Source of the DNA: Saccharothrix australiensis
Lineage (GTDB): Bacteria > Actinomycetota > Actinomycetes > Mycobacteriales > Pseudonocardiaceae
NCBI RefSeq assembly: GCF_003634935.1
Contig: NZ_RBXO01000001.1
Span: forward strand, 3,063,501-3,127,500
Direction: 5' to 3'
Length of the DNA: 64,000 bases
Shown here piece by piece: positions 53,590 to 61,408 of this stretch. The notes below the pieces were generated by a model. The model saw only the letters and a list, made by a program, of their open reading frames with translations, was not told where the DNA came from and did no database searches. Within the stretch, counting starts at the first letter, position 1, and each line of letters begins with the position of its first letter. The position numbers and the translations under genes are program-made.

Positions 53590-54471
53590 ATGGTCATCGC
53601 CGCAGTAGGACCCGAGCCGCCGCCGTCCGGACGCGAGCTGCTCGCGGCGGAGTTGCGGCGGCTGCGCGAGCTGTCGGGTTGGTCGGGCCGCCGACTGGCC
53701 GAGCGGATCGGGATCAGCCAGTCCAAGGTGTCGAGGATCGAGTCGGGCAGCGCGATCCCGTCACTCCCGGAGGTCAAGAGGTGGGGAAAGGCGCTCGAGG
53801 TGTCCGTGGAGACGCAGGAACGACTGGTCTCGTTGGCCGAGGCCGCGTTCACCGAGGTGCACCCGTACCGAGCCGCCTTGCAGCGGCGGGGGCACCTGCA
53901 GGATTACGTGCACGAGGGGGAGCAGCGGGCGGACTGGGTGCGCACCTTCCAGTCGGAGGTCGTGCCCGGCCTGCTCCAGATCCCCGATTACACGCGGTCG
54001 GTGCTGGCCCTGGGCGAGACCGAGTACTCGCCCGAGGACCTCGCGGCGGCGATCGGCGGTCGGCTGCACCGGCAGCTCGACCTCTACGACCCGACCCGCA
54101 GGTTCGACTTCCTGATCACCGAGTCGGCGCTGCGGTGGCGGCCCGGCTCGGTCGACCTCCAGGTGGCCCAGCTCGACCGGCTGTCGAACGTCGCGACGCT
54201 GGAGAACGTGTCGGTCGGGCTCGTCCCGCTCGACCGGCAGGCGACCGCGCAGCTCTCGCACAGCTTCGTCCTGCGCGACCACCGGGACGAGGAGCAGGAG
54301 GACTCGGTCGTGGTCGAGCTGGTCCACGGCCTGGTCACCCTCGTCGGGGCGGCCAACCGCGAACCGTACGAGGCCAGGTGGGCGAAGCTGGCCGGGATGG
54401 CCCTCCACGGCGACGAGGCGCGCGACTTCCTCGCCGAGTCCATCGCCCACCTGCGGCGGTCGCGCGCCTGA
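53590..54471 (+). CDS. XRE-family regulator with DUF5753
   Basis: About 293 residues. The N-terminal helix-turn-helix is LRRLRELSGWSGRRLAERIG followed by ISQSKVSRIESG. The remainder (~105-285) is DUF5753: QTFQSEVVPGLLQIPDYTRS-like sequence (here WVRTFQSEVVPGLLQIPDYT) and later ALRWRPGS and NVSVGLVPL. These regulators are usually paired with DUF397 proteins and affect development or secondary metabolism in Streptomyces-like bacteria. Here a DUF397 gene lies just beyond but convergent. ATG 53590 is the best start; the frame is open further upstream. A TTGACA near 53491 may be its -35. Confidence 0.88.
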   Translation: MVIAAVGPEPPPSGRELLAAELRRLRELSGWSGRRLAERIGISQSKVSRIESGSAIPSLPEVKRWGKALEVSVETQERLVSLAEAAFTEVHPYRAALQRRGHLQDYVHEGEQRADWVRTFQSEVVPGLLQIPDYTRSVLALGETEYSPEDLAAAIGGRLHRQLDLYDPTRRFDFLITESALRWRPGSVDLQVAQLDRLSNVATLENVSVGLVPLDRQATAQLSHSFVLRDHRDEEQEDSVVVELVHGLVTLVGAANREPYEARWAKLAGMALHGDEARDFLAESIAHLRRSRA

Positions 54472-54477
54472 CCGGGC

Positions 54478-54510
54478 GCGGTCGGGGCGCCGTCGTGGCG
54501 CCCCGACCGC
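54478..54510. terminator. Hairpin between the convergent XRE and DUF397 genes
   Basis: GCGGTCGGGGCGCC at 54478-54491 pairs perfectly with 54497-54510 around a 5-base loop. It lies 7 bases past each stop codon and can terminate both genes. Confidence 0.8.
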
Positions 54511-54516
54511 ACCGGG

Positions 54517-54744
54517 TCAGAACAGGTCGAACTCCCCGTCCCGCACGCCGAGCACGAACGCCTTCCACTCCGCACGCGTGAACCGCAGCACCGGCCCGTC
54601 GACGTCCTTGGAGTCGCGCACGGCGGGACCGTCGGCCGTGTCGGCCACCTCGACGCAGGGCCCGTCCTTGCAGTGGCTGCTGCGGAAGAACGACCCGGTC
54701 CGCCGCGGGGCCGCGTCGCCGGTGAAATCGTTGAGATCGGGCAT
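54517..54744 (-). CDS. DUF397-family small protein
   Basis: Seventy-five residues with the DUF397 core SFFRSSHCKDGPCVEVAD and the C-terminal LRFTRAEWKAFVLGVRDGEF. DUF397 proteins act with DUF5753 XRE regulators, possibly like an antitoxin-toxin or antagonist pair. Here its partner is convergent and not co-directional, which is unusual. AAGGAG precedes ATG 54744. The 177 bases to the right hold the promoters for this gene and for the SARP operon. Confidence 0.9.
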   Translation of the reverse strand: MPDLNDFTGDAAPRRTGSFFRSSHCKDGPCVEVADTADGPAVRDSKDVDGPVLRFTRAEWKAFVLGVRDGEFDLF

Positions 54745-54921
54745 TGTCGACTCCTTGTGATCCGGCCGGCCGACCCGGTGTCGGTCCGGCGGGAACAAAA
54801 CTGTCGAATGCGGCCGGGTGTACCACGGGGCGCCGCGCCGGCTATTGCGCGGGGTGTCGCGGGGTCACCGGCCGGCGACTCGGCACGGACTGATCCGCAA
54901 AATTCGGGAAGTGGTATTCCA

Positions 54922-55845
54922 GTGACAGTTCCGGCACGTAGAGAAATTCGGTTCCGATTGCTCGGCCGGCCGACCCTGGAGGTCGGCGGCCGACCGGTCG
55001 ACTTCGGCACGCCGCGCTCCAGGCGACTGCTGGCGGCGCTGCTGCTGGAGGCGGGCAGGCAGGTCGGCCACGACCGGCTGCTCTCCTGGGTGTGGGACAC
55101 CGACAAGTCGCGCGAGGCGCTGTACGAGGTCGTCAGCGACCTCCGAGCGGCCCTGCGGCCCTACGGGATCGCCCTGACCAGCCGCGACGGCTGGGCCCGC
55201 CTGGAGGTCGACCCGAACTCCGTCGACCTGCACCGCCTGACCGCGCTGGTGGAGCGGGCGCGGGACTGCGACGGCCCCCGGCGGGCGGAGCTGCTGGGCG
55301 AGGCGGTGCGGCTGGGTTCCGGCGAGCCGCTGGAAGGGCTCGACGGGGTCAAGGCCGAGAGCTGTCGGCAGGGACTCCGGGCCAAGCTCGAATCCGTGGC
55401 GCTGGACCACCTCGGCGAACAACTCCGGGCGGGGCGGTCCGCGGATTGCCTGGACCGCCTGCACCAACTGTTCGCGGAGAAGCCGGAACACACGCGAATT
55501 ACGGCTCTCTTCATGTACGCGTTGCACATCGCCGGCGACACCATGAGCGCCCTGGACGTCCACCGGCGCCACTACCGGGCGCTCAAGGAGTCCGGTCTGA
55601 CAATGTCCGAGGGTATCGAGCAGTTGCGGCGCAGGATCGCGGAGGAAGGCCCCGACGTCGACGCGGGCGCGGCCGACTTCCTCGGCGGCGAGCCGTACCG
55701 GGACGCCGAGCCAGTGCCGCCCGCGGCGGCGAACACCGAGGCGATGGTCATCAGCCACAACCGCGGCAACTTCGTCTTCGGCTCCGGCCCCACCACGTAC
55801 GCCGGGGACATCCACTACGAGCCGCGCGACCGGGGGCGGTCGTGA
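54922..55845 (+). CDS. SARP-family regulator, first gene of a five-gene coupled operon
   Basis: A 307-residue SARP: winged helix at ~8-95 (FRLLGRPTLEVGGRPVDFG, LLEAGRQVGHDRLLSWVW), BTAD at ~100-245 (DCLDRLHQLFAEKPEHTR, ALDVHRRHYRALKESG). A ~50-residue tail ends FVFGSGPTTYAGDIHYEP, a motif echoed at the start of the next protein. GTG 54922 is the probable start (GGGAAG upstream). Its stop overlaps the next GTG by 4 bases. Being embedded in the operon and not divergent from it, it probably regulates its own system. Confidence 0.85.
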   Translation: MTVPARREIRFRLLGRPTLEVGGRPVDFGTPRSRRLLAALLLEAGRQVGHDRLLSWVWDTDKSREALYEVVSDLRAALRPYGIALTSRDGWARLEVDPNSVDLHRLTALVERARDCDGPRRAELLGEAVRLGSGEPLEGLDGVKAESCRQGLRAKLESVALDHLGEQLRAGRSADCLDRLHQLFAEKPEHTRITALFMYALHIAGDTMSALDVHRRHYRALKESGLTMSEGIEQLRRRIAEEGPDVDAGAADFLGGEPYRDAEPVPPAAANTEAMVISHNRGNFVFGSGPTTYAGDIHYEPRDRGRS

Positions 55846-57965
55846 GCGCCGAGGAGGAGCGGGCGGAGGAACCCGCCGGGGAGCAAGGGGCGGAGGAGCG
55901 CGAGGGCGCGAAGTCCGAACCGGACACCGCCGAGTCCTACGCGGACATCCAGGAGCTGCGCAGCCAGGGCCGGGCGCACCTCGACGGCGACTTCGACGGC
56001 ATCATGGTCAACGGCGACGGCCCGTCGACCTACATCGAGAAGTTCGTGGTGTCCGGCGGTCGGCGGGCGCGCGTCGTCGAGGTGGTGGTCGGCGGCGACC
56101 GCGTCCGGGCCGAGCAGCGGACGTACCACCGGGTCGACCACTACGCGGACATCGCGAGCGGCCTCAAGGCCGACCACGTCGTCGGCATCTTCGACGCGCC
56201 CGGCCAGGGCAGGCGCACCACCGCGGTCAACCTGCTCGCCGAGCGCGTCGACCCGGACCGGGTCCGGCTGCTCGTGCCGGGCGAGGGCATCCAGCCGGCG
56301 GACCTGTGCGACGAGCGGGCCGAGCTGTTCGAGAGCGGCCGGGGCTACCTGCTCGACCTCACCGGCTGGCCGGTCGACCCGCTGGTCGTGGACGCGCTGG
56401 TGGAGCTGCTGGCCAAGCTCCAGGCGTACCTCGTCGTGCTCGGCGACCGCGGGCACGCGGCGCACCACCAGGGGCCGAACGTCTTCCGGCACCCGCCGCC
56501 GAACCCGCTCGACGTGCTGCACACCAGGCTCGGCGTGCTGGCCGAGCGGCACGTCGCCGAGTGCGTCGGCGGGTGCACGCCGGACCGCGTCTTCGCCTAC
56601 CTCGAACGGTGCCTGGCCGACGCGGACCTGGCCCGCGAGCTGGAGTTCCGGGCGTCGCCGCGGGTGGTCGTGCAGTTCGCGCAGACCGTCGTCCACGGCG
56701 CGTGCGGCAACCGGGAGCCGGCGGAGCTGACCGCGAAGCTGCCCGACCGGCTGCGGCAGGCCGCGGTCGAGGCGCTGCGCGAACCGGGCGCCGCACCGGA
56801 CGAGCCGCACCGCGCGCCGCTGCGGCAGGCGGTGCTGGCGGGGTACGCGGTGTTCCACGGCCGACCGCTCGCCGAGGCGTTCGAGGCGAGCACCCTGCTG
56901 TGCCACGAGATCCTGCCGCGCTTCGAGACCCGCGCGCCGGGGCTCGACCGGGCGGTGTTCGACAGCAATTTGAGCGAGCTGATCAGCCACATCATCGTGC
57001 AGGACGGACCGGACGGGTCGGAGGGGCCGAAGCTCGCCGAGTTCGTCGCGCCCTCGTTCAGCCGGATCGTGCTCGACGTCGTCTGGCACGACTTCGTCAG
57101 CACCCGCGCGCCGGTCGTGGCCTGGCTCGACGTGCTGGCCGGGCATGACCGCGAGCCCATGCGGGTGCGCGCGGCCCAGGCGGCGGGACTGCTGGCCCGC
57201 TACGACTTCGACGAGATCCACCGCAGGCTGCTCAGGCACTGGGCCAGGGGCAACGCCCGCTACCGCGACTCGACGGCGCTGGCGCTGGAGATGACCGCGT
57301 CGAGCGAGCGGCTGTTCGGGCGGGTGTGCGACCTGATCCGGAGCTGGGCGGAGGAGAGCGCCGACAGCAGGCTCCAGGACTGCGCCGCCCGCGCGTACGG
57401 CACGGTCATCGGCGCCCGGCTGCCGTCCGACGCGCTGCGGGCCCTGCGCAGGCTGGCGGCGAAGCCCGACCTCGCCCGCAGCGCCGCGATCTCGGTCGCC
57501 CTGGCCCGGCTGTTCGCCGCGAGCGCCCACGAGCAGGTGCTCGACGCCCTCGGCGACTGGCGCGCGGCTCGGGACCGCACCGTCCGGCTGCACGCCGTGC
57601 GGGCCATGCTGATCCTCACCAGGGCGTACCTCGGCAGCGACGAGCAGCAGGCGCTGCCCGCCCTCGTCGCCGCCCGCGAGGACTGGCAGGACACCCTCGT
57701 CGAACTGTGGCGGGTGGCCCTGATCGGCCGCGAGACCGCGGGCCGGGCGTGGCAGGCGCTGCACCGCTGGCTGCTCGACGCCGAGGACGGCGGGCGCCGC
57801 GACCTGGTCGAGTCGCTCGCCGCGCGCGTGTTCGCGCCGCCGGTGGCCGTCCGCGCGGCGTTCCACCTCGACCTCTGGTCCGCGCGGGACCGCCGGTCCG
57901 CGCTGCTCGCCCGCCTGCGGGCGCAGATCCGCTCCACCGACAAGGGAAGGACCGACCGCTCATGA
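55842..57965 (+). CDS. P-loop-like/HEAT-like protein of unknown function
   Basis: A 707-residue protein. A charged N-terminus (~1-45) is followed by GIMVNGDGPSTYIEKFVV (~50-70), resembling the tail of the SARP. At ~108-130 is a Walker A-like loop, GIFDAPGQGRRTTAVNLL, with Arg where the catalytic Lys should be. A strand AYLVVLGD near 195 is a weak Walker B. From ~370 to 690 the sequence is helical and repetitive (REPMRVRAAQAAGLLARYDF, RTVRLHAVRAMLILTRAYLG), suggesting HEAT-like repeats. This resembles STAND-type sensors but with an impaired nucleotide site. The GTGA start overlap couples it to the SARP. Confidence 0.65.
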   Translation: MSAEEERAEEPAGEQGAEEREGAKSEPDTAESYADIQELRSQGRAHLDGDFDGIMVNGDGPSTYIEKFVVSGGRRARVVEVVVGGDRVRAEQRTYHRVDHYADIASGLKADHVVGIFDAPGQGRRTTAVNLLAERVDPDRVRLLVPGEGIQPADLCDERAELFESGRGYLLDLTGWPVDPLVVDALVELLAKLQAYLVVLGDRGHAAHHQGPNVFRHPPPNPLDVLHTRLGVLAERHVAECVGGCTPDRVFAYLERCLADADLARELEFRASPRVVVQFAQTVVHGACGNREPAELTAKLPDRLRQAAVEALREPGAAPDEPHRAPLRQAVLAGYAVFHGRPLAEAFEASTLLCHEILPRFETRAPGLDRAVFDSNLSELISHIIVQDGPDGSEGPKLAEFVAPSFSRIVLDVVWHDFVSTRAPVVAWLDVLAGHDREPMRVRAAQAAGLLARYDFDEIHRRLLRHWARGNARYRDSTALALEMTASSERLFGRVCDLIRSWAEESADSRLQDCAARAYGTVIGARLPSDALRALRRLAAKPDLARSAAISVALARLFAASAHEQVLDALGDWRAARDRTVRLHAVRAMLILTRAYLGSDEQQALPALVAAREDWQDTLVELWRVALIGRETAGRAWQALHRWLLDAEDGGRRDLVESLAARVFAPPVAVRAAFHLDLWSARDRRSALLARLRAQIRSTDKGRTDRS

Positions 57966-58801
57966 CCGCCAGGCGCGGGATCATCCGCAGGGCGTTCGAC
58001 TGGATGTTCGGCACGGGGGAGACCGCTCCCGCACCGCCGATGCGGACCGTCGAGTACGCGCCGCCCGCCGACGAGGAACCGGTCGTCGTCTACGCCGAGG
58101 GTGGCATCCTCACGTTCCGGCTGCTGCCGACGTTCCGCTGGTCCAGCAGCGCGGTGGGCTACGACGAGCTGGTCGGCCTGGCGGCCCGGTACCACGGCGC
58201 CGCGCGCAGCACGCTCCTCGACCGCGTGTGGACGACCGCCCGCGGGCACCGCCCCGACGACCTCGCCGCCGCCGAGGACGCGATCAACGAGGTGCTCGCG
58301 CGGGAGTGGTGCTTCGACGACGAGCACCACGGCCGGATCGGCTACCGCTCGTCGGTCCGCGCGCTGCTCGACCCGCAGCTGCGCGAGCACATCCTGCCCG
58401 CCGAGAAGCGCCGGCTCGACCTCGTCTTCGACCACGACCTGGCGATGCTGCGCGCCGACCACGTCGAGGAGCGCACCGCGCGGTGGTTGGCGGCGATCGC
58501 CCGGCTGGAGGACGCCGGCCCGCTGGACGGCCACGCCCGGCAGCTGCTCGTGCCGTTCGCGGCGAACCTCGCCGACCAGCAGTTCGCCGAGGTCATGCAC
58601 GCGTTGGGCGCCAAACGCGGCCAGCTCGCCCGCGACCTCGTCTCGGTGCTGCGCCTGGCCCGCACCGACCACGAGGGCGTCGGCCTCTACGAGTTCGCGA
58701 ACGCCTACGACAAGGCGGTGCGGGCGTTCTGCCGGCAGATGGGGCTGGACCCGTACGGGTGGACGGCGGGCGTGTCCTCGGTCGAGGGCGGTGAGTCGTG
58801 A
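57962..58801 (+). CDS. Unknown protein in the five-gene operon
   Basis: A 279-residue soluble protein I do not recognise. It begins with a basic amphipathic segment (RRGIIRRAFDWMFG) that might touch a membrane. A beta strand-like region follows (PVVVYAEGGILTFRLLPTFR), then a helical C-terminal half (DEHHGRIGYRSSVRALLDPQ, LREHILPAEKRRLDLVFDHD). No catalytic signature is evident. ATG 57962 overlaps the previous stop and its own stop overlaps the next GTG, so its product is probably made in fixed ratio with its neighbours. Confidence 0.6.
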   Translation: MTARRGIIRRAFDWMFGTGETAPAPPMRTVEYAPPADEEPVVVYAEGGILTFRLLPTFRWSSSAVGYDELVGLAARYHGAARSTLLDRVWTTARGHRPDDLAAAEDAINEVLAREWCFDDEHHGRIGYRSSVRALLDPQLREHILPAEKRRLDLVFDHDLAMLRADHVEERTARWLAAIARLEDAGPLDGHARQLLVPFAANLADQQFAEVMHALGAKRGQLARDLVSVLRLARTDHEGVGLYEFANAYDKAVRAFCRQMGLDPYGWTAGVSSVEGGES

Positions 58802-60012
58802 AGCGGCTGCTCGTGGTGCTGCTGTGCGCGCTGACGCCGGCGGTGCCCGCCTGCGTGCCCGAGCCGGCGGCGTCCGACAAGTGCTCCTGGATGACCGACG
58901 CGCCCTTGCGGCCGGACCAGGGCCGCACGTCGGTCCTGGTCGACGTGTCCAACTCGACCCGCGCGTCGGCGCGCCGTCCCGGCGCACCGGACCTCGCGGG
59001 CGCCGTGCGGGAGCAGCTCGCCCGCGCGGTGGAGCGCAAGGACGCGGTGTCGATCGGCAGCTTCAGCGGTCCGGGCGCGGAGCCGGTGTCGGCGGGCGGG
59101 CCCCTGAACGCCGACTACACGACCGACAACGACCGGAACGAGGCGCAGCGCCGCGAGGACGCCGTCGCGTGCCTGTCCGAGCGGTTCGCCGACGCCGTCC
59201 GCGCCGCTCCGGCCGCGGCGGGCACGGACGTCCTCGGCGCGCTGCGCGGCGCGGCGCGGTGGGTGCGCGAGGGCGGCGGGGCCCGGACCGTGGTGCTGGC
59301 GACCGACGGGCTCCAGACCACCGGCTGCGCCGACCTCACGCGCGCCGGGTTCGAGGGGCAGGGCGAGATCGACGACATCACGGCGGTGTGCGCCGAGCGC
59401 AAGGAGGTGACGCCGGACCTGCTCCGCGACGCCGAGCTGGTGCTGCGCGGCGTCGGCCAACCCGCGGTGGAGCACCCGCGGCCCGACGCGGCGCAGCAGG
59501 CGTGGCTGGAGGACCTGTGGCGGAGCCTGTGCCGGGCCACCGGCGTGGCGGCGGAGCGGTGCGGCGTCGCCGCCACCACGGCGACCGGCGGCGACGAGCC
59601 CACCGCGGTGGCCGCGGACGTGGCCGACCCGCCGGTCTCGTTCTCGGCGCGGACGCTCCGCTACGAGGTGCCGGGCGACGTCCTGTTCGACACCGGCCTG
59701 GCCGACCTGCGCCCGGAGGCGCAGGCGACGCTCACCCGGATCGCGGTGGGCATCCGGACCCGCGCGTACCGGTCGATCGAGGTGGGCGGCCACACCGACT
59801 CCCGCGCCGAACCGGCGTTCAGCGTCGAGCTGGGTCAGCGCCGTGCCGATCGGGTCGCGGAGTTCCTCCAGCGCAACGGGCTGTCGGACATCACCCCGGT
59901 GTCGTACGGCCGCACGAAGCTCAAGTGCCCCTTCGAGTACCCCGGCGGGGTCGAGGACCCGGTCGCGCTCCAGTGCAACCGGCGGGTGGAGATCGTGGTG
60001 ACGCTGCGATGA
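58798..60012 (+). CDS. Exported vWA-OmpA fusion protein (probable lipoprotein)
   Basis: A 404-residue exported protein. A short signal peptide ends near PAVPAC, a possible lipobox. Residues ~42-250 resemble a von Willebrand A domain: the MIDAS motif DVSNST near 49, GTDVLGAL and VVLATDGLQTTG. Residues ~296-404 are an OmpA-like peptidoglycan-binding domain (VLFDTGLADLRPEAQATL, IEVGGHTDSR, RRADRVAEFLQRNG, NRRVEIVVT). It should lie outside the membrane and hold the cell wall while its vWA domain binds a partner through a metal ion. The GTG overlaps the preceding stop and the stop overlaps the next ATG. Confidence 0.82.
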   Translation: MKRLLVVLLCALTPAVPACVPEPAASDKCSWMTDAPLRPDQGRTSVLVDVSNSTRASARRPGAPDLAGAVREQLARAVERKDAVSIGSFSGPGAEPVSAGGPLNADYTTDNDRNEAQRREDAVACLSERFADAVRAAPAAAGTDVLGALRGAARWVREGGGARTVVLATDGLQTTGCADLTRAGFEGQGEIDDITAVCAERKEVTPDLLRDAELVLRGVGQPAVEHPRPDAAQQAWLEDLWRSLCRATGVAAERCGVAATTATGGDEPTAVAADVADPPVSFSARTLRYEVPGDVLFDTGLADLRPEAQATLTRIAVGIRTRAYRSIEVGGHTDSRAEPAFSVELGQRRADRVAEFLQRNGLSDITPVSYGRTKLKCPFEYPGGVEDPVALQCNRRVEIVVTLR

Positions 60013-61295
60013 CGGCGACCGACGGCAACGGGGTGGTCGGTGAGGTCTGGGTCCCCTCCCGGCCGTGCGGCGACTGCGCGCCGGAACACCTGCCGGCCGG
60101 GTCGGTCGAGGAGTCGGAGATCACCGCGCTCGTCCGGGCGTACAGCGCGGGGAACGCGGTGCTGGTGGAGGAGAAGCAGGCGCTGGCGTCCGCGTCCGCG
60201 GCGGTGGTGCGCACATTCCGGCAGGTGCAGGACGCCGCCGACCGCATCCGGGTGTTCGCCGGCGTCGGCGAGGTCGTCGAGGCGGGGGACGCCCGGCGGG
60301 CCGTCGTGGCGCGGCACGCGGCGGACGGGCCCGAGGACCGTCGGCGGGTCGTGCGGTGGGCGCGCCGGCTGCTGTGGCCGGCGGTCGTCCTGAGCGGCCT
60401 TTACGACGCCGTCTACCTGGGCGACATCCTGCAACGGCTCACGTCGGCCGACGAGGGGTCGTTCGAGTACTGGGCGGCGTACCTGCCCGCGGTGGGGTTG
60501 ACGCTGGCGCTGCTGGTCGCCGGCGCGTTGGTGGCGCAGGCGCTGGTCCGGGCACGCGGTCGCGCGGAACGCGCCACCACGCGGGACGCCCTCGGCGTGC
60601 GGCTGGTGCTCCGGCGGCTCGTGACGTGGCGGGACGCGGGCCGGCGCGAGCACGACGACCTGCCGTGGCCGGTGTGGCCGCTCGCGGTGCTGTTCACCGT
60701 CGCGGTGTTCACCGTGCTGGGCAGCTGGGCGGCCATCCGCGCGAAGATGTCCGGTGCGGAGTTCGCGGCGCTGAAACCGTACGAGCCCTACGCCGCGCTG
60801 CTGATCCTGCTGTCCGCGGCGGCGGTGGTGATGCTCAAGGTGTTGGGGCACAACCCGTTCGCCGACGAGGCGGCCACCGTGGCGAAGGACTTCGCCGCCG
60901 TGCGCGACCGGGCGGAGGCGCTCGTCGCACGCGCGCGCGAGCTGACCGTGGCGCACTGGCAGGCGTGGCTCGACCTGGAGGCGCGCTGGGAGACCGCGCG
61001 GTCCCGCGCGTGCCGGGTGGTGGAACTCGCGATCGTCGAGCTGCGCGAGCGGCGGTCGGCGAGCGGCGCCGCGTCACCGCTGCAACCGCCCGGTCTCGCG
61101 GTGACCGACTCGGTCCCGGAGCTGCTGGTCGGCACGCACGCGGGCGTCGTCCACCTCCGCCTGGACTTCTCCGTGCTCGACCAGGTCGGCGTGGTGGCCG
61201 GGACGTACTCGCCCGAGGCGGCGGAGCAGCGGGTGGAGGAGCGGGTCGCGGAGCTGCTCGGTCAGTTCGGCGACCCGACCCGCCGGGCCGGGTGA
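60009..61295 (+). CDS. Four-helix membrane protein of the five-gene operon
   Basis: A 428-residue protein with four predicted transmembrane segments near 124-142, 156-182, 222-242 and 260-280. The N-terminus begins with a CGDC pair (SRPCGDCAPEH) and a long helix (~35-75). A C-terminal coiled-coil-like stretch (~290-350, EARWETARSRACRVVELAIV) follows. No known family is recognised. Being coupled (ATGA) to the vWA-OmpA gene, it may connect the exported component with the cytoplasmic NTPase-like protein. A hairpin ends the operon 6 bases downstream. Confidence 0.68.
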   Translation: MTATDGNGVVGEVWVPSRPCGDCAPEHLPAGSVEESEITALVRAYSAGNAVLVEEKQALASASAAVVRTFRQVQDAADRIRVFAGVGEVVEAGDARRAVVARHAADGPEDRRRVVRWARRLLWPAVVLSGLYDAVYLGDILQRLTSADEGSFEYWAAYLPAVGLTLALLVAGALVAQALVRARGRAERATTRDALGVRLVLRRLVTWRDAGRREHDDLPWPVWPLAVLFTVAVFTVLGSWAAIRAKMSGAEFAALKPYEPYAALLILLSAAAVVMLKVLGHNPFADEAATVAKDFAAVRDRAEALVARARELTVAHWQAWLDLEARWETARSRACRVVELAIVELRERRSASGAASPLQPPGLAVTDSVPELLVGTHAGVVHLRLDFSVLDQVGVVAGTYSPEAAEQRVEERVAELLGQFGDPTRRAG

Positions 61296-61301
61296 GGTCG
61301 C

Positions 61302-61330
61302 GGGACCGGGCGCGCGCCGCGCCCGGTCCC
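61302..61330 (+). terminator. Hairpin closing the five-gene operon
   Basis: GGGACCGGGCGCG at 61302-61314 pairs perfectly with 61318-61330 (13 bp, 3-base loop). It separates the five coupled genes from the pseudokinase gene, which has its own ribosome binding site. Confidence 0.78.
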
Positions 61331-61408
61331 CGCGGTGGCCCGGCGTTTGCGAGCCGCGGTTCCGGGCAACCCGTGGTGAGCCGCCAGAACCGACGGGAAG
61401 GTGCGACG

